Shown here piece by piece: positions 27,702-34,772 of a DNA stretch of 64,000 nt. Both the position numbers and the translations under genes were made by a program. Under the pieces are notes generated by a model. The model was not told the origin of the DNA. It searched no databases and saw only the letters and a list, made by a program, of their open reading frames with translations. Location: NCBI GenBank assembly GCA_964394795.1, contig CAYMYX010000004.1:5807-69806 (forward strand), in the 5' to 3' direction. Source of the DNA: CAYFUF01 sp964394795. Lineage in GTDB: Bacteria; Bacillota; Clostridia; Tissierellales; Peptoniphilaceae. Position 1 is the stretch's first letter, and each line of letters begins with the position of its first letter.

Positions 27702-28739
27702 ATGCCAGAGACGAGAGACCAATCCAGAGACAGACAATTAAAAAGATACTTACGGCGGGAGAGAAAAAGAGTGAGCAGGCGAAGGAAAAAAGTCGGGATG
27801 GCCATCGTCACTGCCCTCGTTCTTTTAGTGTCCGGCCGTTTTATTTTGCAGAAGATGACTAACAATTCCAGCGCGATGAGCGCACGGATTATCGAATCCG
27901 TTGAAAATTCCAGTGAAGAAACCCAACAAACTGCTGTCGAAACCATAGATATTTCCATCGACTACATGACCAAAGAGGAAGTTGAGCGCAAAGACCTCAA
28001 GCCAAGAACAGAGAAGGTTCAGGCCTCCTCCTATCAAGAGCTCTTGGACTGCTTCCTCGTAACCAACCAAGATGTCACCTTGTATAGCCGTGACTCTTCC
28101 AAGTCGAATGAGGTGGCAGTGCTTCCCCAAGGCACTTATTTGGAGACTTACGGAGAGGAAAATGGCTGGACAAAAGTTTCCTCGGTTGGTAGAGAAGGAT
28201 ACATTAAGAATCAATACTTAGAGGTTGTTTCGGACCCAACTTTATTTAAGGTCGTAGACGGCAAGCTCATTGTCAATAAGACCTTCGGTTTACCAACTAG
28301 TTATGAAACTACCTTCAATCCTCAAGCTTCAGCTGCTCTTCGAGTGATGTTGGAAGCAATGGAGAGGGAAGACTTACAAGTCGAACTGACGACGGATTAT
28401 CGGTCAGCCTCTGACGAAGCCAAGGAACTAGTACTTATGGGTAGTCCAGCTGATGCGCCAGAGCCTGGACACACCGTATTTCAAACAGGTTACGGAGTCC
28501 AGTTCCACATGCGTGGTACAGATCCCCGTCTTGAAAATAATTTTGATCAAACTGCACAATACGAATGGTTGAATGATCATGCTCACGAGTATGGCTTTAT
28601 CCTCCGTTATCCAGAAGGTAGTGAATCCATCACTGGCTACAGAGCCAATCCAACCATCTACGTTTACGTTGGAATCGAAGACGCCTTAATCATCCACAAT
28701 GAAAACTTAACGATGGAAGAATTCTACGGCGTTGACTAG
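27702..28739 (+). CDS. VanY-like protein with SH3 domain, zinc ligands lost
   Basis: Envelope protein of 345 residues: a basic cytoplasmic start, one membrane helix (about 31-50), an SH3b-type domain (about 117-177) and a D-alanyl-D-alanine carboxypeptidase (VanY/LAS) fold (about 200-325). The fold landmarks remain (TTDYRS, YEWLNDHAHEYGFILRYPEG), but the usual SEHQTGLAVD reads TVFQTGYGVQ at 258-267, and the usual TGYxxEPWH reads TGYRANPTI at 311-319. By this alignment all three zinc ligands and the catalytic Glu are gone. I infer a wall-binding pseudo-enzyme. The reading frame is intact, so it is not a decaying gene. Confidence 0.85.
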   Translation: MPETRDQSRDRQLKRYLRRERKRVSRRRKKVGMAIVTALVLLVSGRFILQKMTNNSSAMSARIIESVENSSEETQQTAVETIDISIDYMTKEEVERKDLKPRTEKVQASSYQELLDCFLVTNQDVTLYSRDSSKSNEVAVLPQGTYLETYGEENGWTKVSSVGREGYIKNQYLEVVSDPTLFKVVDGKLIVNKTFGLPTSYETTFNPQASAALRVMLEAMEREDLQVELTTDYRSASDEAKELVLMGSPADAPEPGHTVFQTGYGVQFHMRGTDPRLENNFDQTAQYEWLNDHAHEYGFILRYPEGSESITGYRANPTIYVYVGIEDALIIHNENLTMEEFYGVD

Positions 28740-28748
28740 GAGGAAATA

Positions 28749-29759
28749 ATGAAAGTATTGGTAACAGGCGGACTAGGTTATATCGGTTCCCACACTTGCG
28801 TTGAGCTTTTAAACCAAGGGCACGACGTCATCGTTGTCGACAATTTGTATAATGCAAAAAGCGAGGTAAAAGGACGGATTGAAGAAATAACAGGAAAAGA
28901 ATTTTCGTTTTACGAAGAAGATTGCTGTGACGAAGAGGCAATGAAACGAATCTTTGATGAGAACGAAATCGATGCGGTTATCCACTTCGCAGGCTACAAA
29001 GCCGTTGGCGAATCGGTAACGAAACCCCTGATGTACTATGATAACAATCTCAACTCTTCCTTAGTGCTTTTCAAACAAATGGCAGCCCATGATGTAAAAA
29101 CCGTAGTCTTTAGCAGTTCTGCTACCGTCTATGATGCCAATAATGAAAGTCCTCTAGTAGAAGGAATGGCCATGCGAGCAATCAATCCCTATGGACAAAC
29201 TAAGGTGATGATTGAACAAATTCTTCAGGATTTAGTCGTTGCTGATCCCGATTGGAGCGCCATTCTTCTTCGTTACTTCAACCCCATCGGTGCCCACGAG
29301 TCCGGCTTAATCGGTGAGTCTCCTGTAGGCATCCCCAATAACTTAATGCCATATATCTGCCAAGTGGCTGACGGTCGTCGAGATCAATTACACGTTTTTG
29401 GTAATGACTACGATACTCCGGATGGAACTGGCGTTCGCGACTATATCCACGTCGTCGATCTTGCCAAGGGTCACGTCAAAGCCTTGGAGAAGCGAGAGAA
29501 CATGAGCGGTGCTGCCGTCTATAACCTGGGAACAGGAAGAGGCACTAGCGTACTTGAGTTGGTGGAAGCTTTTGAGAAAGCGAATGATTTGGAAATTCCT
29601 TATACGATTGAGGGAAGAAGACCCGGAGACGCTGCAGTGGTTTATGCGGACTCAACCAAAGCGAACCAAGAGTTAGATTGGGAGGCAGAACTTTCCATTG
29701 AAGATTGCTGCCGCAGCGCATGGAACTACCAACAAAAAACAGAAATGAATAAACAGTAA
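28749..29759 (+). CDS. galE: UDP-glucose 4-epimerase
   Basis: SDR-family epimerase that interconverts UDP-glucose and UDP-galactose for galactose use or cell-surface glycan synthesis. The protein has 336 residues. The Rossmann NAD loop GGLGYIG is at 7-13, the catalytic Ser is in SSSATVY and the YxxxK motif is in NPYGQTK. It starts nine bases after the VanY-like gene with an AGGAGG site, so the two are probably cotranscribed, which favours a cell-envelope role. Confidence 0.95.
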   Translation: MKVLVTGGLGYIGSHTCVELLNQGHDVIVVDNLYNAKSEVKGRIEEITGKEFSFYEEDCCDEEAMKRIFDENEIDAVIHFAGYKAVGESVTKPLMYYDNNLNSSLVLFKQMAAHDVKTVVFSSSATVYDANNESPLVEGMAMRAINPYGQTKVMIEQILQDLVVADPDWSAILLRYFNPIGAHESGLIGESPVGIPNNLMPYICQVADGRRDQLHVFGNDYDTPDGTGVRDYIHVVDLAKGHVKALEKRENMSGAAVYNLGTGRGTSVLELVEAFEKANDLEIPYTIEGRRPGDAAVVYADSTKANQELDWEAELSIEDCCRSAWNYQQKTEMNKQ

Positions 29760-29808
29760 GCGGATAAGTTAGTTTGCTTTAGCGTGGGACGATTGATGTC
29801 CCAGAAAT

Positions 29809-29842
29809 AGCTCGACCTGATTGATTTCAGGTTGAGCTTTTT
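29809..29842 (+). terminator. Rho-independent terminator after galE
   Basis: Stem AGCTCGACCTGA / TTCAGGTTGAGCT (one G-U pair) around a TTGAT loop, followed by T. A smaller GGGAC / GTCCC hairpin precedes it. Confidence 0.85.
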
Positions 29843-29920
29843 ACATATGAAATAAAAAATTTTTTACCTATAATAGTATTGAGATAATATAGGTAGAAGT
29901 TAGTTTTATTTTCCGGTAAA

Positions 29921-29956
29921 GACCCCGAAAATACCTAAGGCCTCACGTATGCTATA
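29921..29956 (+). promoter_or_regulatory. Predicted SigI-type promoter of sigI
   Basis: GACCCCG (29921-29927), 18 bases, then CGTATGCTATA (29946-29956), 14 bases before the sigI ATG. The same elements with the same spacing appear twice before the RsgI-like lipoprotein gene. SigI promoters of Bacillus and Clostridium are described with a C-rich -35 and a CG-starting -10, so autoregulation is the inference. Confidence 0.8.
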
Positions 29957-29969
29957 ACAGGAGAGACTG

Positions 29970-30707
29970 ATGAGAGAAGAACATGCAATCGTCCGGCAAG
30001 TCACTATCGCACAGACGGACCCGAAAAAAGCGGACGATTTGATCCGACAATACTTGCCTTTTATCAAGTCTGAAACGGCGAAGTTCATGAAACGAGCGCC
30101 GATTGAAGGTCAGGACGAGGAGTTAAGTATCTCGATGATGGCTTTCTACGAATCCATGATGGCTTACGATAAGAATAAGGGCGCTTTTCTTTCCTTAGCA
30201 TCTCTGTCGATACGTAATCGCTTGATTGACTATTATAGAAAGGAAAGAAGACATTATAACGTCACTTCTTTAGAGACCCCAATTGCTTCAGATGGAGATG
30301 GCGGGGAAGCCACCCTGATGGACCAGTTGGAAGACAAGAATGACCACATCGAAGATAAGGTATCTATACAGGCAGCCAAACAGGAGATTGAGAAGTTTAC
30401 TGGGGAGTTAGCTTTATTTGATCTCAATCTAAGCGATATCGCAGATGCTTGTCCTAAACAAGAACGAACATTGGAAGCTTGTTTAAGCCTGTTGCAATAT
30501 GCAAAAGAACATCCGGAGATTTTCGATGAGCTTCTTGCAAATAAGAAATTACCGGTTACAAAGTTAGCGAAGGAAACCGGGGTGCCGAAGAAAACAATTG
30601 AAAGGCACAGAAAATACATTATTGGAATTTTACTAGCATTCACAAATGGCTTCGAAATTATCCGAGGCCATCTGGTGCAACTCAGTGGGAAGGAGGTGAG
30701 CTGGTAA
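29970..30707 (+). CDS. sigI: RNA polymerase sigma factor SigI
   Basis: Alternative sigma factor of 245 residues. The region 2-like domain (about 20-95) includes MMAFYESMMAYDKNKGAFLS and IRNRLIDYYRKERRH. A SigI-specific C-terminal part carries a helix-turn-helix (about 193-217, TKLAKETGVPKKTIERHRKY). No ordinary region 4 is present, as expected for the family. SigI factors answer heat or wall/polysaccharide signals and are held by the membrane anti-sigma RsgI, encoded next with a TAATG overlap. The AGGAGAG site follows the predicted SigI promoter. Confidence 0.94.
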   Translation: MREEHAIVRQVTIAQTDPKKADDLIRQYLPFIKSETAKFMKRAPIEGQDEELSISMMAFYESMMAYDKNKGAFLSLASLSIRNRLIDYYRKERRHYNVTSLETPIASDGDGGEATLMDQLEDKNDHIEDKVSIQAAKQEIEKFTGELALFDLNLSDIADACPKQERTLEACLSLLQYAKEHPEIFDELLANKKLPVTKLAKETGVPKKTIERHRKYIIGILLAFTNGFEIIRGHLVQLSGKEVSW

Positions 30708-31630
30708 TGTCATATTTAGTTATGGAATGTCATGACGCTTATGCGGTTGTTCTGTCCAGTGATGGACGGTTTATAAAAGTAGCAAATTTTCAATACGAAG
30801 TGGGTAGTACAGTTAATAAGGTTGAACCTTTAAATGTTAATCCAGTAGCAGAAGAAAAGACCAGTAAAGAGATGCCTAAGTGGTTTATACCGGTCGCCTC
30901 CTTAGCCGCTAGTTTCATGCTAATTTTCTTAGGCGCATGGCAAATCTTCTTTGCCACGTATGGTCAGCTAGATATTCGGATAAATCCAGAAGTTAGTATG
31001 GATATCAACCGGATGGACCAAATAATTAATTTGAAGGGACTCAACGACGACGGTGTGGAATTAATTGAAGGTTACACCTATCAGTGGAAGTCCACCGAGC
31101 AAGTTTCCAATGAACTCGTTGATCGAGCAATTGAGATGGGCTTCTTGGAAGAAGAGGGCAGCGTACGGATTAAAGCTAGCTCAGCTAACGCAAGCTGGAT
31201 TGTCGAAGTGGAAGATCGAATTCAAAAGACAATTGTTAACCGCGATCACGGTTTAACTATTCACGTTACGATAGAACACAATACGGATGATGATCTTGAA
31301 GAACTGGAAAGAGATCAAGATGTGTATGTGATTCCAGGACCACAACTCCTACCGGAAGAATCGCGTCCGTTGCCTAAACCATCACCAGCTCCTCTACCAG
31401 CGCCGGTAACTTCGCCTCCTGTCGATGATGATTGGGATGATGACGACTGGGATGATGATTGGGATAACGGTGATGATGGTTACGACGATGATTACTATGA
31501 TGATGACTGGGATGACGATGATTATTACGATGATGATTATTACGATGACGATTATTATGATGATTACTACGATGATGACGACTGGGATGATGACGACTGG
31601 GACGACGATGACGAATGGGACGATGATTAA
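30707..31630 (+). CDS. rsgI: Membrane anti-sigma factor RsgI with Asp/Tyr/Trp tail
   Basis: Single-pass anti-sigma factor of 307 residues. The N-terminal cytoplasmic RsgI domain (1-45) binds SigI. A membrane helix at 59-83 is followed by the extracytoplasmic RsgI/SEAL-type domain (about 86-191), in which Asn93-Pro94 is the dipeptide where homologues cleave themselves. A Pro-rich linker (about 208-239) leads to a tail (240-307) made almost only of Asp with Tyr and Trp. Known RsgI proteins often end in carbohydrate-binding or enzymatic sensors; the acidic aromatic tail replaces that here. A strong AAGGAGGTGAG site precedes the overlapping ATG. Confidence 0.92.
   Translation: MSYLVMECHDAYAVVLSSDGRFIKVANFQYEVGSTVNKVEPLNVNPVAEEKTSKEMPKWFIPVASLAASFMLIFLGAWQIFFATYGQLDIRINPEVSMDINRMDQIINLKGLNDDGVELIEGYTYQWKSTEQVSNELVDRAIEMGFLEEEGSVRIKASSANASWIVEVEDRIQKTIVNRDHGLTIHVTIEHNTDDDLEELERDQDVYVIPGPQLLPEESRPLPKPSPAPLPAPVTSPPVDDDWDDDDWDDDWDNGDDGYDDDYYDDDWDDDDYYDDDYYDDDYYDDYYDDDDWDDDDWDDDDEWDDD
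31427..31627 (+). repeat. GAT/GAC/TAT/TGG codon repeat tract in rsgI
   Basis: About 200 bases of near-repetitive codons for Asp, Tyr and Trp in units of the type (W or YY)DDD(D). The tract is mostly synonymous-codon mixed, so selection appears to act on the protein. A closely similar tract ends the next gene. Confidence 0.9.
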
Positions 31631-31654
31631 TGGGTGATTAATGTTCAATGGCCC

Positions 31655-31708
31655 AATAAGAGCCGGTGCATAAGGGGAGAGCAGCCTATGCACCGGCTCT
31701 TATTTTAT
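31655..31708 (+). terminator. Strong terminator after rsgI
   Basis: Eighteen-base perfect stem (AATAAGAGCCGGTGCATA and its complement) around a 14-base loop, followed by TTTTAT. Confidence 0.95.
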
Positions 31709-31753
31709 GCCGATCTGTCGTGCCAAGAAAAAGTTTGAAAAAAATAATCAGGC

Positions 31754-31789
31754 GACCCCCAAAAATATTTTCGGCCTCCGTAAGCTATA
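31754..31789 (+). promoter_or_regulatory. Predicted SigI promoter P1
   Basis: GACCCCC (31754-31760), AAAAA, a total spacer of 18 bases, then CGTAAGCTATA (31779-31789). It matches the sigI promoter in sequence and spacing. Confidence 0.8.
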
Positions 31790-31837
31790 GCATAAGGAAC
31801 AAAAACAGAGAATAAGTTACAAAAATTTTAGGGGGGT

Positions 31838-31872
31838 GACCCCCAATAATTAAAAGTCGTTGCGTAAGCTAT
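31838..31872 (+). promoter_or_regulatory. Predicted SigI promoter P2
   Basis: GACCCCC (31838-31844), an 18-base spacer, then CGTAAGCTAT (31863-31872), 40 bases before the lipoprotein ATG. The -35 lies in a small GGGGGG-TGA-CCCCC inverted repeat. Confidence 0.82.
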
Positions 31873-31912
31873 TACTAAGATTACAAAAACTAGTAAAAAC
31901 AAGGAGAGAAAA

Positions 31913-32937
31913 ATGGATAAGCGTAAATTGCCGAAAATGTTAACCATGCTTCTACTGGCATTCATGATGATTTTCACCGTAGCATGTAGTGAAGAAGCTA
32001 AACAGGAAAGTGTCGAGCAGGCTTCATTGACAATCCCTGAAGTAAACGAAGCACAACCAGCAGGAAAGATCCTCATCAGTGTAAATCCTGAGATTGAAAT
32101 TGAATTCGATGACAAGGGGCTCGTATTTGAGATTGACGGCCACAACAAAGACGGTAAAGTGGTTATTGAATCAATTAACGACTTCAAAGGTAAAACAGCA
32201 AAAGAAGTTGTACAGCTAGTAATTCAAGAAATCTATAAAGCAGGTTTCTTTGAAGCAGATGAAACAACCAAGATGAAGGACAAGAACATTGTTGTCCGCT
32301 TAGATGACAACTCAAAAGCACCTTATGAAAACTTCCTCCATGAAATTGCAACAGAGATTCAACGCGAAATTGCTAAGATTGAAAAGACTTCTAAAGTTAT
32401 ACTTATCAATGACGATGACCTAGATGATCAAGGAAGAATTAACGAAACGAAAGCTAAAGACCTTCTACTTCAACAGCTTGGTCTTACAGCAGCACAAGTT
32501 AAGTTCTTAGAGATTGACCAAGATCTAGATGATGACGTGTACGAGTTTGAATTTGAACAAGACGATTTTGAGTACGAATATGAAGTTGATGCAAACAACG
32601 GTAAAGTTCGCCTAGCTGAAAGAGATCGAAATGATGATTGGCAACGCGTTGACCGTGTTAAGTCAGAACGTAAAGCTATCGAAGATTCAGTCAATAATGT
32701 AAGAGTCACCGTTTATGACGATGATGACGACGATGACGATGATGATTATTACGATGATTACTACGATGACGATTATTATGATGATGACTGGGACGATGAC
32801 TACTATGACGACGATTNNNNNNNNNNNNNNNNNNNNNNNNNNNNNNNNNNNNNNNNNNNNNNNNNNNNNNNNNNNNNNNNNNNNNNNNNNNNNNNNNNNN
32901 NNNNNNNNNNNNNNNNGACGACGATTGGGATGACTAA
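31913..32937 (+). CDS. RsgI-like lipoprotein with PepSY domain and Asp/Tyr tail (spans gap)
   Basis: Lipoprotein with lipobox FTVAC (Cys25). Residues about 51-115 repeat the extracytoplasmic domain of RsgI: SVNPEIEIEFDD here against RINPEVSMDINR there, including the Asn58-Pro59 dipeptide. A PepSY-like domain (about 178-236) follows, then a tail of Asp and Tyr from 268. A 100-N gap (32817-32916) interrupts the tail. The frame after the gap ends DDDWDD-stop at 32935-32937 and is in phase with the start if the duplicated ten-base flank is merged. There is no cytoplasmic anti-sigma domain, so it cannot hold SigI itself. Two SigI-type promoters precede it. Confidence 0.85.
32717..32934 (+). repeat. 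Asp/Tyr codon repeat tract with assembly gap
   Basis: Low-complexity GAT/GAC/TAT tract of the same design as in rsgI. Its repetitiveness is the likely reason for the gap. Confidence 0.85.
32817..32916. other. Assembly gap of 100 N
   Basis: The bases GACGACGATT occur directly on both sides (32807-32816 and 32917-32926). The true length is unknown. Confidence 0.95.
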
Positions 32938-32991
32938 TTAGGGATACACAGAGATTGGCTCTGTTATCAAATAAATGAATCTACTCTTAGT

Positions 32992-33019
32992 AAAAGGCCA
33001 CTCTATGGAGTGGCTTTTT
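32992..33019 (+). terminator. Terminator after the RsgI-like lipoprotein
   Basis: Stem AAAAGGCCACTC / GAGTGGCTTTTT around TATG. Confidence 0.93.
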
Positions 33020-33048
33020 ACTTGCCTTAAACATAGGATAGCAACAAC

Positions 33049-33080
33049 AAAAAAGACATCGGACCAAAATCCGATGTCTA
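33049..33080 (-). terminator. Terminator after murJ
   Basis: On the minus strand, stem GACATCGGA / TCCGATGTC around a short loop, followed by six T. Confidence 0.93.
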
Positions 33081-33085
33081 TAGGT

Positions 33086-34609
33086 TTACTTGTTTCGTTT
33101 AAATTTTTTTAGGAGGGAATCCTTTAGCATCTCCACCTCAGGAACTCTGAGAAGGAGGACAGTAATACCATAAGTTATTGCTGCCGCTAAGATAGCTAAT
33201 ACCAATCGAATAACTTCATTACCGATAGGTAGATAGGTGAATGTGGCGAAAGCGATGAGGGCCATAACCACCGTGGCCATACTGATCTTTACCGTACTGG
33301 TGAACATGCTGGTTAGTTGCATATTACCTAGTCTTCGTCGTATGAAGATGAGATAGGCGAAAGCGGCGAACCAGTTTCCAATCGCTGTCGAAGCGGCAAG
33401 ACCGTTAAGGCCGAATAGTCTTGATAAGGTGATATTCAGGACCACATCAATGGCAACTTGGATGATTGAGATAACAACCGGTGTCTTGGTGTCGCCTAAC
33501 GAATAGAAGACGCGGTTGAGAAGGTTGGTGAAGATTAGGGCGATCAGTCCCGGTGCATACCAGAAGAGGGCACCTGCGGTCATCATGGTCGATTCTGCTG
33601 TAAAAGCACGGCGCTCATAAAAGAGACGGACAACGGGTTCAGCAAAGAGCATGAGACCTATCGTAGCTGGAATGATTAGTATGAGGCCCATGGTGATGGA
33701 GTCGACGGTGACTGACTTCATCTCCTTAATTTTATCGGACTGGGCTAGTTTGGACATCCGAGGGTAAGCGGCTGTTACGATGGAGACGATGACTATGCCG
33801 TAGATAATCTGATAAATCTTTTGGGCATAATCCAGGGCGGAAACACCGCCGTCAGTGACAATTGAGGAGGCTATAGTTTGGTCAATGATAATGGAGACGT
33901 CGTTAACGACAATGCTGAACATGACCGGAAGGGCCAAGGCCAGGGCGTGTTTGAGATTATTGTCCTTAAAATCCAAATAAAGTTTATGATTGTAACCTAC
34001 TTTTTTCAAGGCTCTAGGGAACATGATATATTGGACTGCGACGGATAGGATGGTACCTCCAACGAGCAATTCGATGGACTGGAAGTAAGCTGAAATAATG
34101 GCAACGTTAATAAGCACTATATTAGAAATGATACCAGTGAAGGCAGGCGTCCTGAAGTCGTTATAGATGTTAAGGTAGGAAATCATACAGGCGTTAGCGG
34201 CCGAGAAGAAGATACCGAACATTCGGATACGAGTGAAATAAACCGCCGTTTCAAACTTTTCCCCAGTGTAGCCTGCCGCCACGATGCTGACGAATTTGTC
34301 CATAAAGAGTAGGGCAACGATTACAATGACAACGGATATGACCAAGAGTACGTTAGTAAAGTTAGAGGTAAAGAGGTCAGCGTTTTTTCGGTCCTTATTG
34401 TTCAACACTCTGTTGTATAGGGGAATGAAGATGGTTTGTACGGACACGAAGAGGAAGCTAAACAGTAGAGCAGTGATGGTTTCAGAAGTGACATACACGT
34501 CTTTTATCATGCTGGTTCCGAAAGCAGCCCCAAATACACTTTCCCTAAGTAAGCCCGTGAATTTTGACACGAGGGTGATTATCATTAATTGAAAGGTTAT
34601 TGAACCCAT
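33086..34609 (-). CDS. murJ: Lipid II flippase MurJ (MviN family)
   Basis: MOP-superfamily flippase that moves lipid II across the membrane for peptidoglycan synthesis. The protein has 507 residues with about fourteen helices. The start SKFTGLLRESVFGAAFGTS and the central AEPVVRLFYERRAF are typical of MviN proteins. AAGGAGAATGAA precedes the ATG. The minus-strand orientation places it between the SigI region and the divergent DUF2207 gene, with its own terminator. Regulation by SigI is not suggested, as no matching site lies before it. Confidence 0.93.
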   Translation of the reverse strand: MGSITFQLMIITLVSKFTGLLRESVFGAAFGTSMIKDVYVTSETITALLFSFLFVSVQTIFIPLYNRVLNNKDRKNADLFTSNFTNVLLVISVVIVIVALLFMDKFVSIVAAGYTGEKFETAVYFTRIRMFGIFFSAANACMISYLNIYNDFRTPAFTGIISNIVLINVAIISAYFQSIELLVGGTILSVAVQYIMFPRALKKVGYNHKLYLDFKDNNLKHALALALPVMFSIVVNDVSIIIDQTIASSIVTDGGVSALDYAQKIYQIIYGIVIVSIVTAAYPRMSKLAQSDKIKEMKSVTVDSITMGLILIIPATIGLMLFAEPVVRLFYERRAFTAESTMMTAGALFWYAPGLIALIFTNLLNRVFYSLGDTKTPVVISIIQVAIDVVLNITLSRLFGLNGLAASTAIGNWFAAFAYLIFIRRRLGNMQLTSMFTSTVKISMATVVMALIAFATFTYLPIGNEVIRLVLAILAAAITYGITVLLLRVPEVEMLKDSLLKKFKRNK

Positions 34610-34712
34610 TTCATTCTCCTTGTTTTTTGGTGATTTCAGAATAGTAATTGTACCATATAATGCAGAGAAACGCCCAAATATCGTGTTTCTTGTGGCTGTT
34701 TATGAGCTTATT

Positions 34713-34721
34713 TGTTATAAT
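34713..34721 (+). promoter_or_regulatory. Extended -10 promoter
   Basis: TGTTATAAT at 34713-34721, 51 bases before the DUF2207 gene. No good -35 is visible, which is usual for extended -10 promoters. Confidence 0.65.
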
Positions 34722-34772
34722 ATATAAGTTATTAATTTCGAGCTAACTTTTCAAACGGAAACGGAGACCAGG

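Noticed and set aside
31394..31693. Open frame on the minus strand opposite the rsgI tail (Val/Ile-rich).
   Set aside because: It is the complement of the GAT/GAC/TAT repeat tract, has no ribosome-binding site, and its composition is an artefact of the repeat.
32715..32933. Open frame in another phase across the gap at 32817.
   Set aside because: It depends on the arbitrary 100-N length and on low-complexity codons.
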